Positions 47,317 through 56,582 of a DNA stretch of 64,000 nucleotides are shown here, in pieces. Source of the stretch: Zygnema circumcarinatum (lineage: Eukaryota; Streptophyta; Zygnematophyceae; Zygnematales; Zygnemataceae); the NCBI GenBank assembly GCA_037447605.1, contig CM074805.1:2583051-2647050 (forward strand), in the 5' to 3' direction. Each line of letters starts with the position of its first letter. Within the stretch, counting starts at the first letter, position 1. Position numbers and translations under genes: made by a program. A model generated the notes under the pieces. It had not been told where the DNA came from and did no database searches. It saw only the letters and a list, made by a program, of their open reading frames with translations.

Positions 47317-49347
47317 TCAGTCACTGGATGGTTGGCAAAGAGCAGGGCAAAGAGTAGGATCATTTGTCGTCACAGCTTGCACACCCAGTGCCACCTGTTG
47401 CCTTAGAAGGAGAAGGGTGTCTGTAACCCATGAAATGATGGGCCGCTCTCCTGTCATCGCCTCAACTAGGGAGTCATGTGCTGCGGCCCAGCCAACCCCC
47501 TCGTGCCACATGGCGGCCGTAGTGTTGTCACGGGGACCAAAGATGTATGCGAGACCTGCAAACCAGAAAGTGTTCTTTCTGTCAATCGTGGAATGGGCAG
47601 GTTGAAGCACTGTGTCTCTGCCTGAAAGAAACAAATTGAAGCGTCCAAATAACAAATTGAGCACTTTCCAGGGAAGTTTTTAAGGCTTGCAGTCAATAAA
47701 GCTCAACTTACTACTGGAATGAGTTATGCGTTCCAGGTTCCTCCTGTCAGTTTAAGGAACTCTATCTTTTCACAAACGCGAACTTGGTGAACTGGTAAAA
47801 GACTTACCAAACACGTTCTCTGACAAAGGGCCTAATTTGTTCCGGTGAGTGGCGAAAGCCTCAGCCACCTCGTCTATCAAGCGATGGTTAAACGACGAGA
47901 AAATCAAGCCAAGCTGAGGTTGATAGTAAGGCATCGGTCTTTTGAATGCCACCAGCCAATCAACCAGAGTCTTGGCATATATGCGTTCCCAGTCTCCATC
48001 CGCCATGCAGTTTTGTGAAGCACGCTGTGAAGCCCCGTCTTCGCTGTTTTTGTGTCCAATCGCAGACAGCTGCCTCGACCGTGAGACTACAGCTTCATTA
48101 AACTCCTTATTCTGGGAGTCTGCTACCTCTGTGTGCCCCTGGTACCTAGCTACAGATATTGAGGGGTTCACCTCTCTGCGCATCTGTATCAGTTTCTCAG
48201 GAAAAAGTTGAATGTTTGCTTGCCCAAGCGCAGCCCCTTTGGCTTCGTTCACTAATCTCCTGCGTGCTCCGGCACCTTCATCTTCACATTGCTCATGTTT
48301 CAGCTCCACCACCACTTGGACTGGCCGATCCCACAACATCTCAACTACCTCTTCCAAAGAAGGAATTCTCTCCCCAGCGAAATCAGAAGAGAACCATGAT
48401 CCTGCGTCAAGTTGTCTCAGAATATCCCAGCCGAGATCTTCCACTCGCGAAGGAGTTGTGAGCATGCGCTCTCTGATTGTGCGACCATGACCGACTGCTA
48501 AGCGCCTGTCACTCGTTACGTGCACATCCAACTCAATGCAGTTTGCTCCCACCTGCACATAGTCCTACGCAGACTGTGTCATACCCTCACTAAACCTTAG
48601 TCAGCTGACTGTGTCCAAAAGAGCGATCTGTGGCTCTGCCGGCAGAGGAGCAATGAAGACAAAGATAAAGACTGCGATTGTATGCATGCGCTCACATTCA
48701 GCAAACTTGACACTGATTTCAATGCTGGAATCACACGGGTGCATACTTGGTGTTTGGTATGCCTTTCAGAAATATTAAGTGAAGTTGAATTCGTACACAG
48801 CAGATAAATTCCTTACATGATGATGTACCGGCCACTACACTACTGGAGAGTGAGGCATCACTATAGTTTACAGTACTGTACTCAAGCGCCAATTGAGACC
48901 CACTTTTTTGTATGCCGCGGCTGGGCAAGCAGCTTAACGAAAGTGACCTGACCACGTCAAAGCAAGCCATGCGGTTAAGCAATGGCCATGGCGCACCTCC
49001 AAAGCCTTCTTGAACGAGGCTAGCGTGTTCTCTGGCGACAGACGCCGCGCTCCTCTGTGTCCACAGCATGCAAGCCGTGGAGGCTGAGAAGGCTGCACGA
49101 AGGAGCACCTTCCACCTCCATTCGTGTTGCTATCTCTATCCTTCCAGGAAGAGGAGCGCGGCCGAGAATCTGAAGCTTTTGGGGTATCGGCTTGCAGCGA
49201 ACTGCTGGTCAGCCAGAGCGCCGCAAATAGAGCCGAAAAGAGCAGCGCTGCAACAGGCAGCCATGGCTGTCTCTCGGAAGAGCTCCGAAGCCATGCGAGG
49301 CGCAACTGGAAGGGTGGGAGGAGGGAGAAAGGCCCACCACCAGCCAT
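47317..49347 (-). CDS. Glycerophosphodiester phosphodiesterase family protein, membrane-anchored, complete
   Basis: Three minus-strand exons, 49347-48997, 48552-47808 and 47621-47317, join in phase to 466 residues. A hydrophobic segment at about residues 29-48 (WLPVAALLFSALFAALWLTS) is a signal anchor. The GDPD core follows: GHRGARRLSPENT with the catalytic-type His97 and Arg98, ELDVH with metal-ligand residues Glu124 and Asp126, GHGRTIRER with the second histidine His139, VVELKHE, LIFSSFNHRLI and ISWVTDT near the end. Family enzymes hydrolyse glycerophosphodiesters to glycerol-3-phosphate and an alcohol. The usual HDxTLxRTT after the second histidine is HGRTIRERM here. A polar, low-conservation insert lies at about residues 236-290. 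The first in-frame ATG was taken as start; an upstream GTG-led extension was rejected. Confidence 0.9.
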
Positions 49348-49713
49348 TCTGTGACTGGCAAGGGTTTGAGGAAAGCTTTTGCTCACTTCCTTCCTCTCTT
49401 GCACCTTTTTACTTTCGACGCCGCATAGGCGAGACAGCGGTCTGTGAACGGCATCTCTTTCATCCGCGCGAGACTCTGCAGAAATCTGCAGTGTCTTCGC
49501 TAGTGGCTAGCCGTTGTTTGCAGTGGTCCCTGAACGACAAGCGCGCGAGGTGCGGGCAGACTTGCAGCGGCCTTCCTTGCGGCCTGGAGACGGCGCGAGG
49601 CATCGTCAGCATCATCACCATCATCAGGCTGCTGCTGCTGTGCACAATGGCGCCCGACCTGCTCTTCAGCGCGAGTGCGAGTCCAGGACTGACTCGCGCC
49701 GCGCGGCTCGCTC

Positions 49714-49751
49714 TGACTGATTGACTGATTGATTGACTGACTGACTGACTG

Positions 49752-49783
<32 letters not shown>

Positions 49784-49802
49784 ACGGACGGACGGACGGA
49801 CG
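49714..49802. repeat. Compound tetranucleotide microsatellite TGAC then GGAC
   Basis: About a dozen TGAC units with a few TGAT variants at the left are followed directly by about seven GGAC units. It lies some 370 bases upstream of the GDPD start. Confidence 0.9.
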
Positions 49803-49885
49803 AGCGCGTCCGAATCGGGAGGGACGTCACGCGGTGCTTCTCGAAGGCGGGTGGACGCAACCACCCGACTGGTCGCGCCAAGGAT

Positions 49886-50430
49886 CTAAACCCTAACCCC
49901 TGACCCCTCAACCCCTCAACCCCGAACCCTAAGCCTTAAGCCCTAAGCCGTAAGCCCTGAACCCTCGACCGCAAAGCTAAAACCGTAAATGCCAAACCTC
50001 AAACCCTAAACCATTAAATCTTATACTAAAACTTAAACCCTAAACCCTAAATTTCAAAACCATAAACCACAAAACATTAAACCATCAAACCTTATACTGA
50101 AACTTAGACCCTAAATCCTAAATCTCAAACCCTAAACCATTAAACCTTATACTAAAACTTAGACTCTAAACCCTAAACCTCAAACCCTAAACCATTTAAC
50201 CTTATACTAAAACTTAGAATTCTAAAACCTAAAGCGCAAACCTCAAACCCAATTTCTAAACCTTTACCCTACACTTCAAACCCGAAATCCCAAACTCTAA
50301 ACCCGATAACCTCAAAGCCTAAACCCTAAATCTCAAACCCTAAATCTTACACCCCAAAGCTTACACTCAACCGTAAACCCTGAACCTCAAACCCTAAATC
50401 GTAAACCACAAACCTCAAACCCTTAAACTC
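49886..50430. repeat. Degenerate interstitial telomere-like array (CCCTAAA)
   Basis: About 545 bases consist of CCCTAAA and diverged variants (AAACCTC, CCATTAAA, CCCTGAA), all in one orientation. Superimposed is a longer unit marked by TTATACTAAAACTTA at about 50021, 50092, 50147 and 50202, with spacings of about 71, 55 and 55 bases. CCCTAAA is the common plant telomere unit. Confidence 0.9.
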
Positions 50431-51915
50431 GAGTCCAGATTGCAAGGCTAAATAATTTACCCTTCAGCTAAGTGTGGGGCACACTCATCGCAATCTCGTT
50501 CCTTTTTGCGGTTTCCGTGTGTCGAGCACAGCGTGGGTTGAAGTCCACTTTGTAATTCGATGCGCAGCCCACCCTAATTGCGCCAATTTTGACTTGCAAC
50601 AATTACTGTGGGGCACACTTCTGAAGTACTCAGACGAGTTGCGTATCCATGTTGAATCGCACATTTTCATGTTGCATTGTCCAGCACGTCGTTTATGGTC
50701 GCCCCATCGTGTACCATTTCCCTCATGGGCTGCATTGGTCTGTCTGACCCCTATTGCTTCTGACTGAGATACCACGCGGCGCTTATCGGACCTGTCAGAC
50801 TGAACGAGTTCAGTCTCCTGCCTCCCACGCCGCAGACTTCGATGTCCAATGTGTCAAGGACTGGTCAGAGCCATCCAAGCCACGTTGGTCGTATGTCGCA
50901 ATGGTCACGTCATCACATCATCTCATCATCACCACATCACATCATCATCGAATGCCAATTGAACGGACATTGCTGAGTACCAAACATCGTCCTTTCCACC
51001 ACACAGATTCGGATGTCCTCCACTGCATGGGCGACGAGTTGCCGTAAATCATAACCACCACATTACAGCTTACATGGCAGACTAGAGCATAGCCAACATA
51101 GTGAAGTCCTTCGCAGCTCGCTATTAAAGCGGAGAAGATGATTTGCTGCCTAAAAGGCAAAGTGGGAATGGCAGTACCTATACAGATTGAGAGGACAGTA
51201 AGCTGCAGGCGTCTACATGTCTTCAAAAACGCATCCAAGGCACACAAAACTAAGATCTTTATCTCTGTAAATAGCCCTAATTATTTGGAACCGACGCCAG
51301 GTTACCAGCGGAGTAAACAGTTGTGCTCAATCCTATTCGTGCTCCAACACTCCACCCAATCGTCCACCCTGCACTTCCAATGACTTGCAGTGCTCCACGA
51401 GCATCTCTGCTGTCCTCTGCATGTCCGACATCTTTCAGTGCAGTCCTAACGCAAGCCCAGGGCTGCATCTGGATGCATCGGCAAGGCCGGGTGATCCAAT
51501 GGTGCACCGCTTGCTAGTGTATGCCACCATCCATCGAGTTCTCGGCACCAACTGCGCCACCTGGACTACCTTCAGACCGCAAGAAGCAGGAACCTATTTG
51601 CAGCAACTAATTACCGATGAGAAGAAAAACGAGGTTGGCGAGTACAGTAAAACCAGGCTAGCTCGCCTGTTCTGTGATCTCCCTCTCGTCCATCAGCTGC
51701 TCCCAGGAGGCAAATCCTCCCCTGTCCTTCACTGCTCTAACATTTCCCATTTCCTCAGGCCCGAGCTAGCAAAGCAAGGAGGTCGAGAGAAACTGGAAAT
51801 GGCCAGAACAGCTCTAGGAAGAAAAAGTGAGAACTCGCCAAGCACTTCCTGTTCAGTGAATTAGATACCCTTGGCCCAGCGACAAATGTAATAAAATCTC
51901 ATCAAATATGAGGGC
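50431..51915. other. Intergenic region without a supported gene
   Basis: Open frames on both strands at 51277-51864 have no family match and no convincing start. TCATCA repeats lie near 50905-50955. I cannot assign a function; a decayed gene or transposon fragment is possible. Confidence 0.4.
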
Positions 51916-53865
51916 TCATGCTTCACCCGTCCCACTGTCCCCTGTTGGTGATGAAGTTGAAGAACCAGCGTCTATGGATGGCTGCGAGGAAACTTGCCGC
52001 TCGTCTCTTCCGTCTGAATTCTCCTCCTTGAGTGGCTGGCTGGTAGGCATGATTGCGAGGGCTGGCGGGTTAGGAGCAGGCAAAGGTTTAAGATCATCTG
52101 GCACAGCAATAGCTGGCCTGCCACCTGCTGAAAACACCACAATGGGTGCATTGTTTCCTGGCACTATAGGATGAGCCCCGCAGCAGCTATCCCCACCAAT
52201 CGAATCCCCAGATTCCGAGGCATCTGCCATGTACGGAATCAAGTCACGAGTCGAAAGCACAGCAGAACCAGGAGCTCCAACTCGGACGAGCAGGCGAATA
52301 TGGCCGGCTGGCTCGCTGTCGCAGTTAAGGAAGGGCACAGTGATGTCGTGGAGACCAACAGCTCGAGTGAGGTCGAGAGGGACTTTTGCAACAGCAAGGA
52401 GTCGTTCTAGGTAGGGGCGATACTTTCCGTACAAGAACAGCTGCAAATATCGCGGACTATTGTTTGGGAGTGGGAGGCGAAGCTCCTGATAAACATGACC
52501 CTCGGGGTGAGAAGCTGTAACAAGTGGAGGTGTGCAGTGGACAGCGTCTCCTAGCTGCAGGGTACAGCAAAGGCGACACAGCATTCCCACAGAAAATTAG
52601 GTCGGCTTCTCCTTTCCGCCTTATATCTGAACGACCGAAAAGGTAGCTTAAAACCACAGAATTCAAAACCTAATGCCACTCTGCTTCCTAGGAGGTCAAA
52701 CTGCAGTTAAAATTTTGCAAAAAGAGATTCAGAAGCCCTATTAGACAAGAGCAGGATTTTATAGACTTGGGTTTTCTGCCGTATACCTGCACCGCAATGA
52801 AGGTCGTCGGCGCTTTTGGCCCAGCGACCTCCACAATGACGGCGTCTAAAGTGCTCCTGTCCGCCCTGTAGGCCATAATAGCAAAACAATGAAGGAAAGT
52901 CAAGAAGTTGAAAACCGGCGAGAAACGAAAAGCGACCACCAAATAGCCGAGAAAAACGCAAGACTCTGAGTGAAATCGACTTTTATAACAGGAACGAATC
53001 TCCACCAGCACAAAATCAAACTCCTTCGAAGCAGCATGCGGACCGCCCCTAATGCTTTCAATTGGCACTAAACACTCTCGCTTCTCGCAAAAGGAGATCT
53101 TCTATGGTCACCAAAGTATGTGCGCTTCAGTTGCCGAACTATTCTAACAAGGAGACAGCATAAACGCTAGAAGAATTCCAGTTTCACGAGCATTAAAGGC
53201 GACCCCAAGCAGTCAACGAAGTGGCACACGGACGGAATTTCAGTGATTGTAAAGAAGCAATCTTTGCGCTATTTTTCCAAATCAGAAATTCCTCCATATT
53301 TCTCCCCTTTGCAGCTGACTCTTTACTTACGTTCCCTACACGCGAATCACTGTTTTCAATGAAAGAGGTGAGACGAGGCTCTTCATTCCAGACACAAAAA
53401 CAAAGAAAACTTTAAACTTTGCTTCGTTTCAGTAAATCTCAAACCGGTACCAGCCATAGAAAACACTCTTTTTCCAACAGATGTAACTTGCAAATTAAGC
53501 ACCCGCCCTCAAAGAATTTCAACCACCTTATCCTTCTTTCACTTTCCTTTCTTTTCAGAACCACACTCTACCAAACATGTTCCACCTTTTAACCTCCAAA
53601 AAACCCTAATATCAGCCTCACTAGCGAAACATAGCCATGATTGAGCATGTATATACCTCGGGAGGCCGCCTTCAAAGAGGTCTTCAGGAGGGCCGTAGCT
53701 GAAAGTGAAGGTATTTCCGCCCGAGTCATGCCGGCAGTAGTAGCGGAAGCCCCGGCAGTCGCAGCCAAAGTGATGGAGGGGCCCCATGCTCTCCCACAGG
53801 TGCCTCTTACAGCTGTCCGTCCATACTATGGCAAGAACCAGGGCTAATCCTAGAGCAATGGCCAT
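51916..53865 (-). CDS. Signal-anchored protein with one C2-like domain
   Basis: Exon 1 (53865-53657) starts MAIALGLALVLAIVW, a short hydrophobic signal or anchor, followed by a cysteine cluster (CDCRGFRYYC) and FSYGPPEDLFEGG. A second exon from 53048 reads RGGPHAASKEFDFVLVEIRSC; its donor is uncertain. A third exon, 52865-52787, reads ADRSTLDAVIVEVAGPKAPTTFIAVQ and joins in phase to the terminal exon 52554-51916. Together these look like a C2 beta-sandwich: LDAVIVEVAGP, then TFIAVQLGD, YQELRLPLPNN, LQLFLYGKY, VAKVPLDLTRA and GHIRLLVRVG. The canonical calcium-binding aspartates are not obvious, so calcium-independent lipid or protein binding is more likely. The tail after about 52200 is proline/serine-rich and probably disordered. 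C2 assignment is by pattern, not search. The gene is on the same strand as GDPD. Confidence 0.55.
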
Positions 53866-53924
53866 CACCCTGCCCTTCTCCGCTCTCCTCTACCTTCTCC
53901 TCCGTGCTTCTCACTCCTTTTATA

Positions 53925-54070
53925 TTCTCTCGCTCTGCCTGCTGACTCCTCTGCCCTTCTCCTCTTTCTTCCTCCTTCCTCTCCCACTTCCCTCTCACTC
54001 TCTCTCTCTTTCTCTCCCGCCCTCGTGTCTCTCTCCCTCCCTCTCTCCCGCACCCTTTCTCCCGCTCGCT
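53925..54070. repeat. CT-rich pyrimidine tract upstream of the C2-domain gene
   Basis: Imperfect CT, CTCC and TTCTCC repeats run for about 140 bases just upstream of the start at 53865. On the coding (minus) strand this is a GA-rich leader like those before the lyase and orphan genes. Confidence 0.7.
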
Positions 54071-54299
54071 CAGACTCTGAAGGAAATTCAAAGTTCTTGG
54101 CACCTTCATGCAAGCAACCCCTGCGCAGGTTCCGGATCCACCCTGCGGTTCAACCACGACCCCTCACATGCCTTCCACCGCACTCATTGGCTGTATTTGG
54201 ATCGAGATCAATCGATGTGTACCCGATGGACGCGGTTGATGCGCGGCCCATGATAAGGACCCCCGCTCCGGCCGGCAGGCGAGCTCTCAGATTCTTATA

Positions 54300-54900
54300 A
54301 CTGTCCACGTGGTGACCTGTGATACGCTGAGCGACTGGCCTTGGCTGTCGCACGCTGCGACAGTCACCTTGCGACGGCACGATCCCCGGCGGTTGCGGCG
54401 GAATTCGTACGGTACGGCACCGGCCTGGGAAGCGTCCGTACATCCATCCACCAGTACGACAGTTGATTCTTTGCTCCAAAAACTGAGCGAGTCGGCCACG
54501 TGGCGCCCATCCGCGCAGTTCCGTTGGGCAATCCACGACCGGTGCCGCCGAGCTCGCCACATGCCCCCCCGCTGGGACCGCCACGTTGGACAGCCTCACA
54601 CGTGTTTCCCCTCCATTCGCTGGCGCCTGTGCCAAATCTCCGCCGGGATGGGCCGCGGCGGGCGGGCGGGCGGGCGGGCGGGCACGTGGCCGCACCTATA
54701 ATAGTGAGCGCCGCTTTGTGCGCGGGGACACGTGGCGAGCGGCGACTGGCGGGGGGAGGGTGAGGGACGGTACGGCGGGCGGCAGGGCGGGCCGCTGTCC
54801 TTAGGCGCGGATGAGGGTGGCAGTACGAGCAGTACGGTCAATGACATGTCAATGGGTTGAGGGTTAGGTTTACCGTACTGTACGGTGGTCGTTCGGTGTG
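54300..54900 (-). promoter_or_regulatory. GC-rich region with CACGTG and GTAC palindromes upstream of the C2-domain gene
   Basis: CACGTG occurs near 54306, 54497, 54597, 54684 and 54730. GTACGGTACGG lies near 54408, CCGTACATCC near 54435, CGGTACGGCGG near 54768 and TACCGTACTGTACGGT near 54872. GGGCGGGC repeats run at 54659-54680. The content matches the other upstream regions in the window. Confidence 0.45.
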
Positions 54901-55176
54901 TCGGCCCGCGGCGATCGCGGATCAACTTCTTCGCCCCTGCTTCCGTCTGGAGGGGGGGTCGGCGGTTGAGCCTCGCGCCGCAGTGGGTGGATCTCGACAT
55001 CTTGTTCGCGAGGATGGTTGATTCCCTGCCGTTGATTCCACTTTGATTGTCGGATTTCGTTGCACTGATCATCAATTGAATTTTCGCAGTGAAAAAGGCG
55101 CGTTTCCATGGTCCAACTTGGGATGGCAAAAAGTCCGTACAAGGGACTTTCAGAGTTTTAGATTCCAGAATCAGAA

Positions 55177-55185
55177 CGGTCTAAT
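55177..55185. repeat. 9-bp target-site duplication, left copy
   Basis: CGGTCTAAT immediately precedes the left terminal inverted repeat and is repeated exactly at 56003-56011 after the right one. A 9-bp duplication is the signature of Mutator-like elements. Confidence 0.85.
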
Positions 55186-56002
55186 GAGAATGATACTGCA
55201 CCCCCCCCAATATGGATATCCCACCCCCTTTCTGAAAACTTTGCCCTCCCATTTTGGTGATCCCGCACCCTTGTTTTGGATGTTTCACCCCTATTTTGGA
55301 TATCCTACCCCCTTGTTTTCTCGATTTCACTACTGACTTCCAACATTGTGCAACGAAAGAAAAGGGGATTTGCATTGATCTCACGATGGTGAGGCCATCA
55401 AATGACCATGACATGGGGAACCACGAGAAACTGGTTGCAAAGGACCTAAGCACAAAATAAAAAAACTAAGTGCAAAAACCTTAAAAAGAAACTAAACGAA
55501 ACAACCCAAATTTCCTTCTTTTTGGAAAACGTCGCCTTGATCTTGAAAGGGCAATTTTTCAAGCTGCTGGAGGTATGCCTCTTCTTGCTACTCTCTTCCT
55601 GACCTCTATTCCCGTAGGTCCCCCCGCTGAAGCATTGCAGGTGGAGTCGCCGGCTGTCGCTATGCCTGCCGATCTTGATGTCAACTCCTTCGTGCCTGTA
55701 GTGCTCGGTGATGACTTGTACGAGCTCATCGCGGGTCTCATACTCAGTTGGTAGCATTTTTGTGGACATTGCAAACCGAGAAGAGGAGAGAAGAGGAGGG
55801 GAGGGTAGGGGAGGGGAGGGGGGGAGGGGAGGGGAGGGTAGGGGATATCTCCTCTCGAAATATCCAAAACAGGGGGGGGGGATATCCAAAATAGGGGGTG
55901 GAATATCCAAAATAAGGGGCGGGATAACCACAATGGAGGGCAAATTTTTCAAAAAGGGGGGTGTGGTATCCAAAATGGGGGGGGGGGTGCAGTATCATTC
56001 TC
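55186..56002. mobile_element. Mutator-like element (MULE) with long terminal inverted repeats
   Basis: The element is 817 bp. It begins GAGAATGATACTGCA and ends with the exact complement TGCAGTATCATTCTC. Inverted similarity continues inward for roughly 130-150 bases through C-rich and TTTTGGATATCC-like words, with indels. It is flanked by perfect 9-bp duplications CGGTCTAAT. Inside, on the minus strand, is the N-terminal part of a FAR1-type transposase. No catalytic DDE core is present, so the copy is non-autonomous. Confidence 0.85.
55446..55769 (-). pseudogene. Truncated MULE transposase: FAR1-type DNA-binding N-terminus
   Basis: From an ATG at 55769 the frame reads MSTKMLPTEYETRDELVQ..., then GVDIKIGRHSDSRRLHLQC, GGTYGNRG, SLKNCPFKIK and KKKEIWVVSF, ending at a stop near 55446. 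The spacing of the cysteine and glycine pair, the basic SSKKRH-like stretch, NCPFKI and the closing tryptophan match the FAR1/MuDR N-terminal zinc-binding domain as I know it. The usual histidine pair and the DDE transposase core are absent. The last residues are hydrophobic and probably intronic. Confidence 0.75.
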
Positions 56003-56011
56003 CGGTCTAAT

Positions 56012-56582
56012 AGGGGGTGTCAGACTTAAAAAATTCTCGTAATACTAAAAATTCGATATTCGTAACATTTCGAGTCAACGTCAGTAAAACTAAAATTCTC
56101 GAGCGTAGTTTTTCGCACTCGCTAAGCATGGGTCCTCGCTCGCGACCGCTGACGCCGCCTTCGCGATCTTCTCCAAACGCCGTTCGCGAATCCTCGCCTC
56201 GCTGCTAGGCCCCTCGTGACTTTCAACCGCCACGGCTGCTGGAGACCGCTATCGTTGTAGTCGTTGCTGTCACGGGCGGATATGGCGCGCCTGCGAAGCC
56301 TGAAAACAACCATGACGTCACGTTGACGCGATTTTCGCCAGTATTTTCTTCGCGACGCCCATTTCGGCTTCTTTGGGTGCCCAAAAATCGCAGCGTAAGA
56401 AGTGCCCTTTTAAGAAACCCCACGGGTCAATCTTCGCAAATATCACCCGTTGACTTAGCACAGTTGACTTCCGTTCGGCTGGCTGGGTTCGGGGGCTCGG
56501 CGATTTTAGTACCTAAGAACCTCATTCTCGTGAATACTAAAAACTCGATATTCGTAACATTTTGTTAAGTCTGACACCCCCT
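56012..56582. mobile_element. Second terminal-inverted-repeat element, non-autonomous
   Basis: The ends are perfect 18-bp inverted repeats, AGGGGGTGTCAGACTTAA at 56012-56029 and its complement at 56565-56582. Flanks allow a 3-bp AAT duplication (56009-56011 and 56583-56585) or, shifted by one base, a TA duplication. Just inside each end lies a 39-base direct repeat (56032-56070 and 56524-56562) sharing ACTAAAAA.TCGATATTCG. No transposase is visible. It abuts the MULE target duplication directly. Confidence 0.75.
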
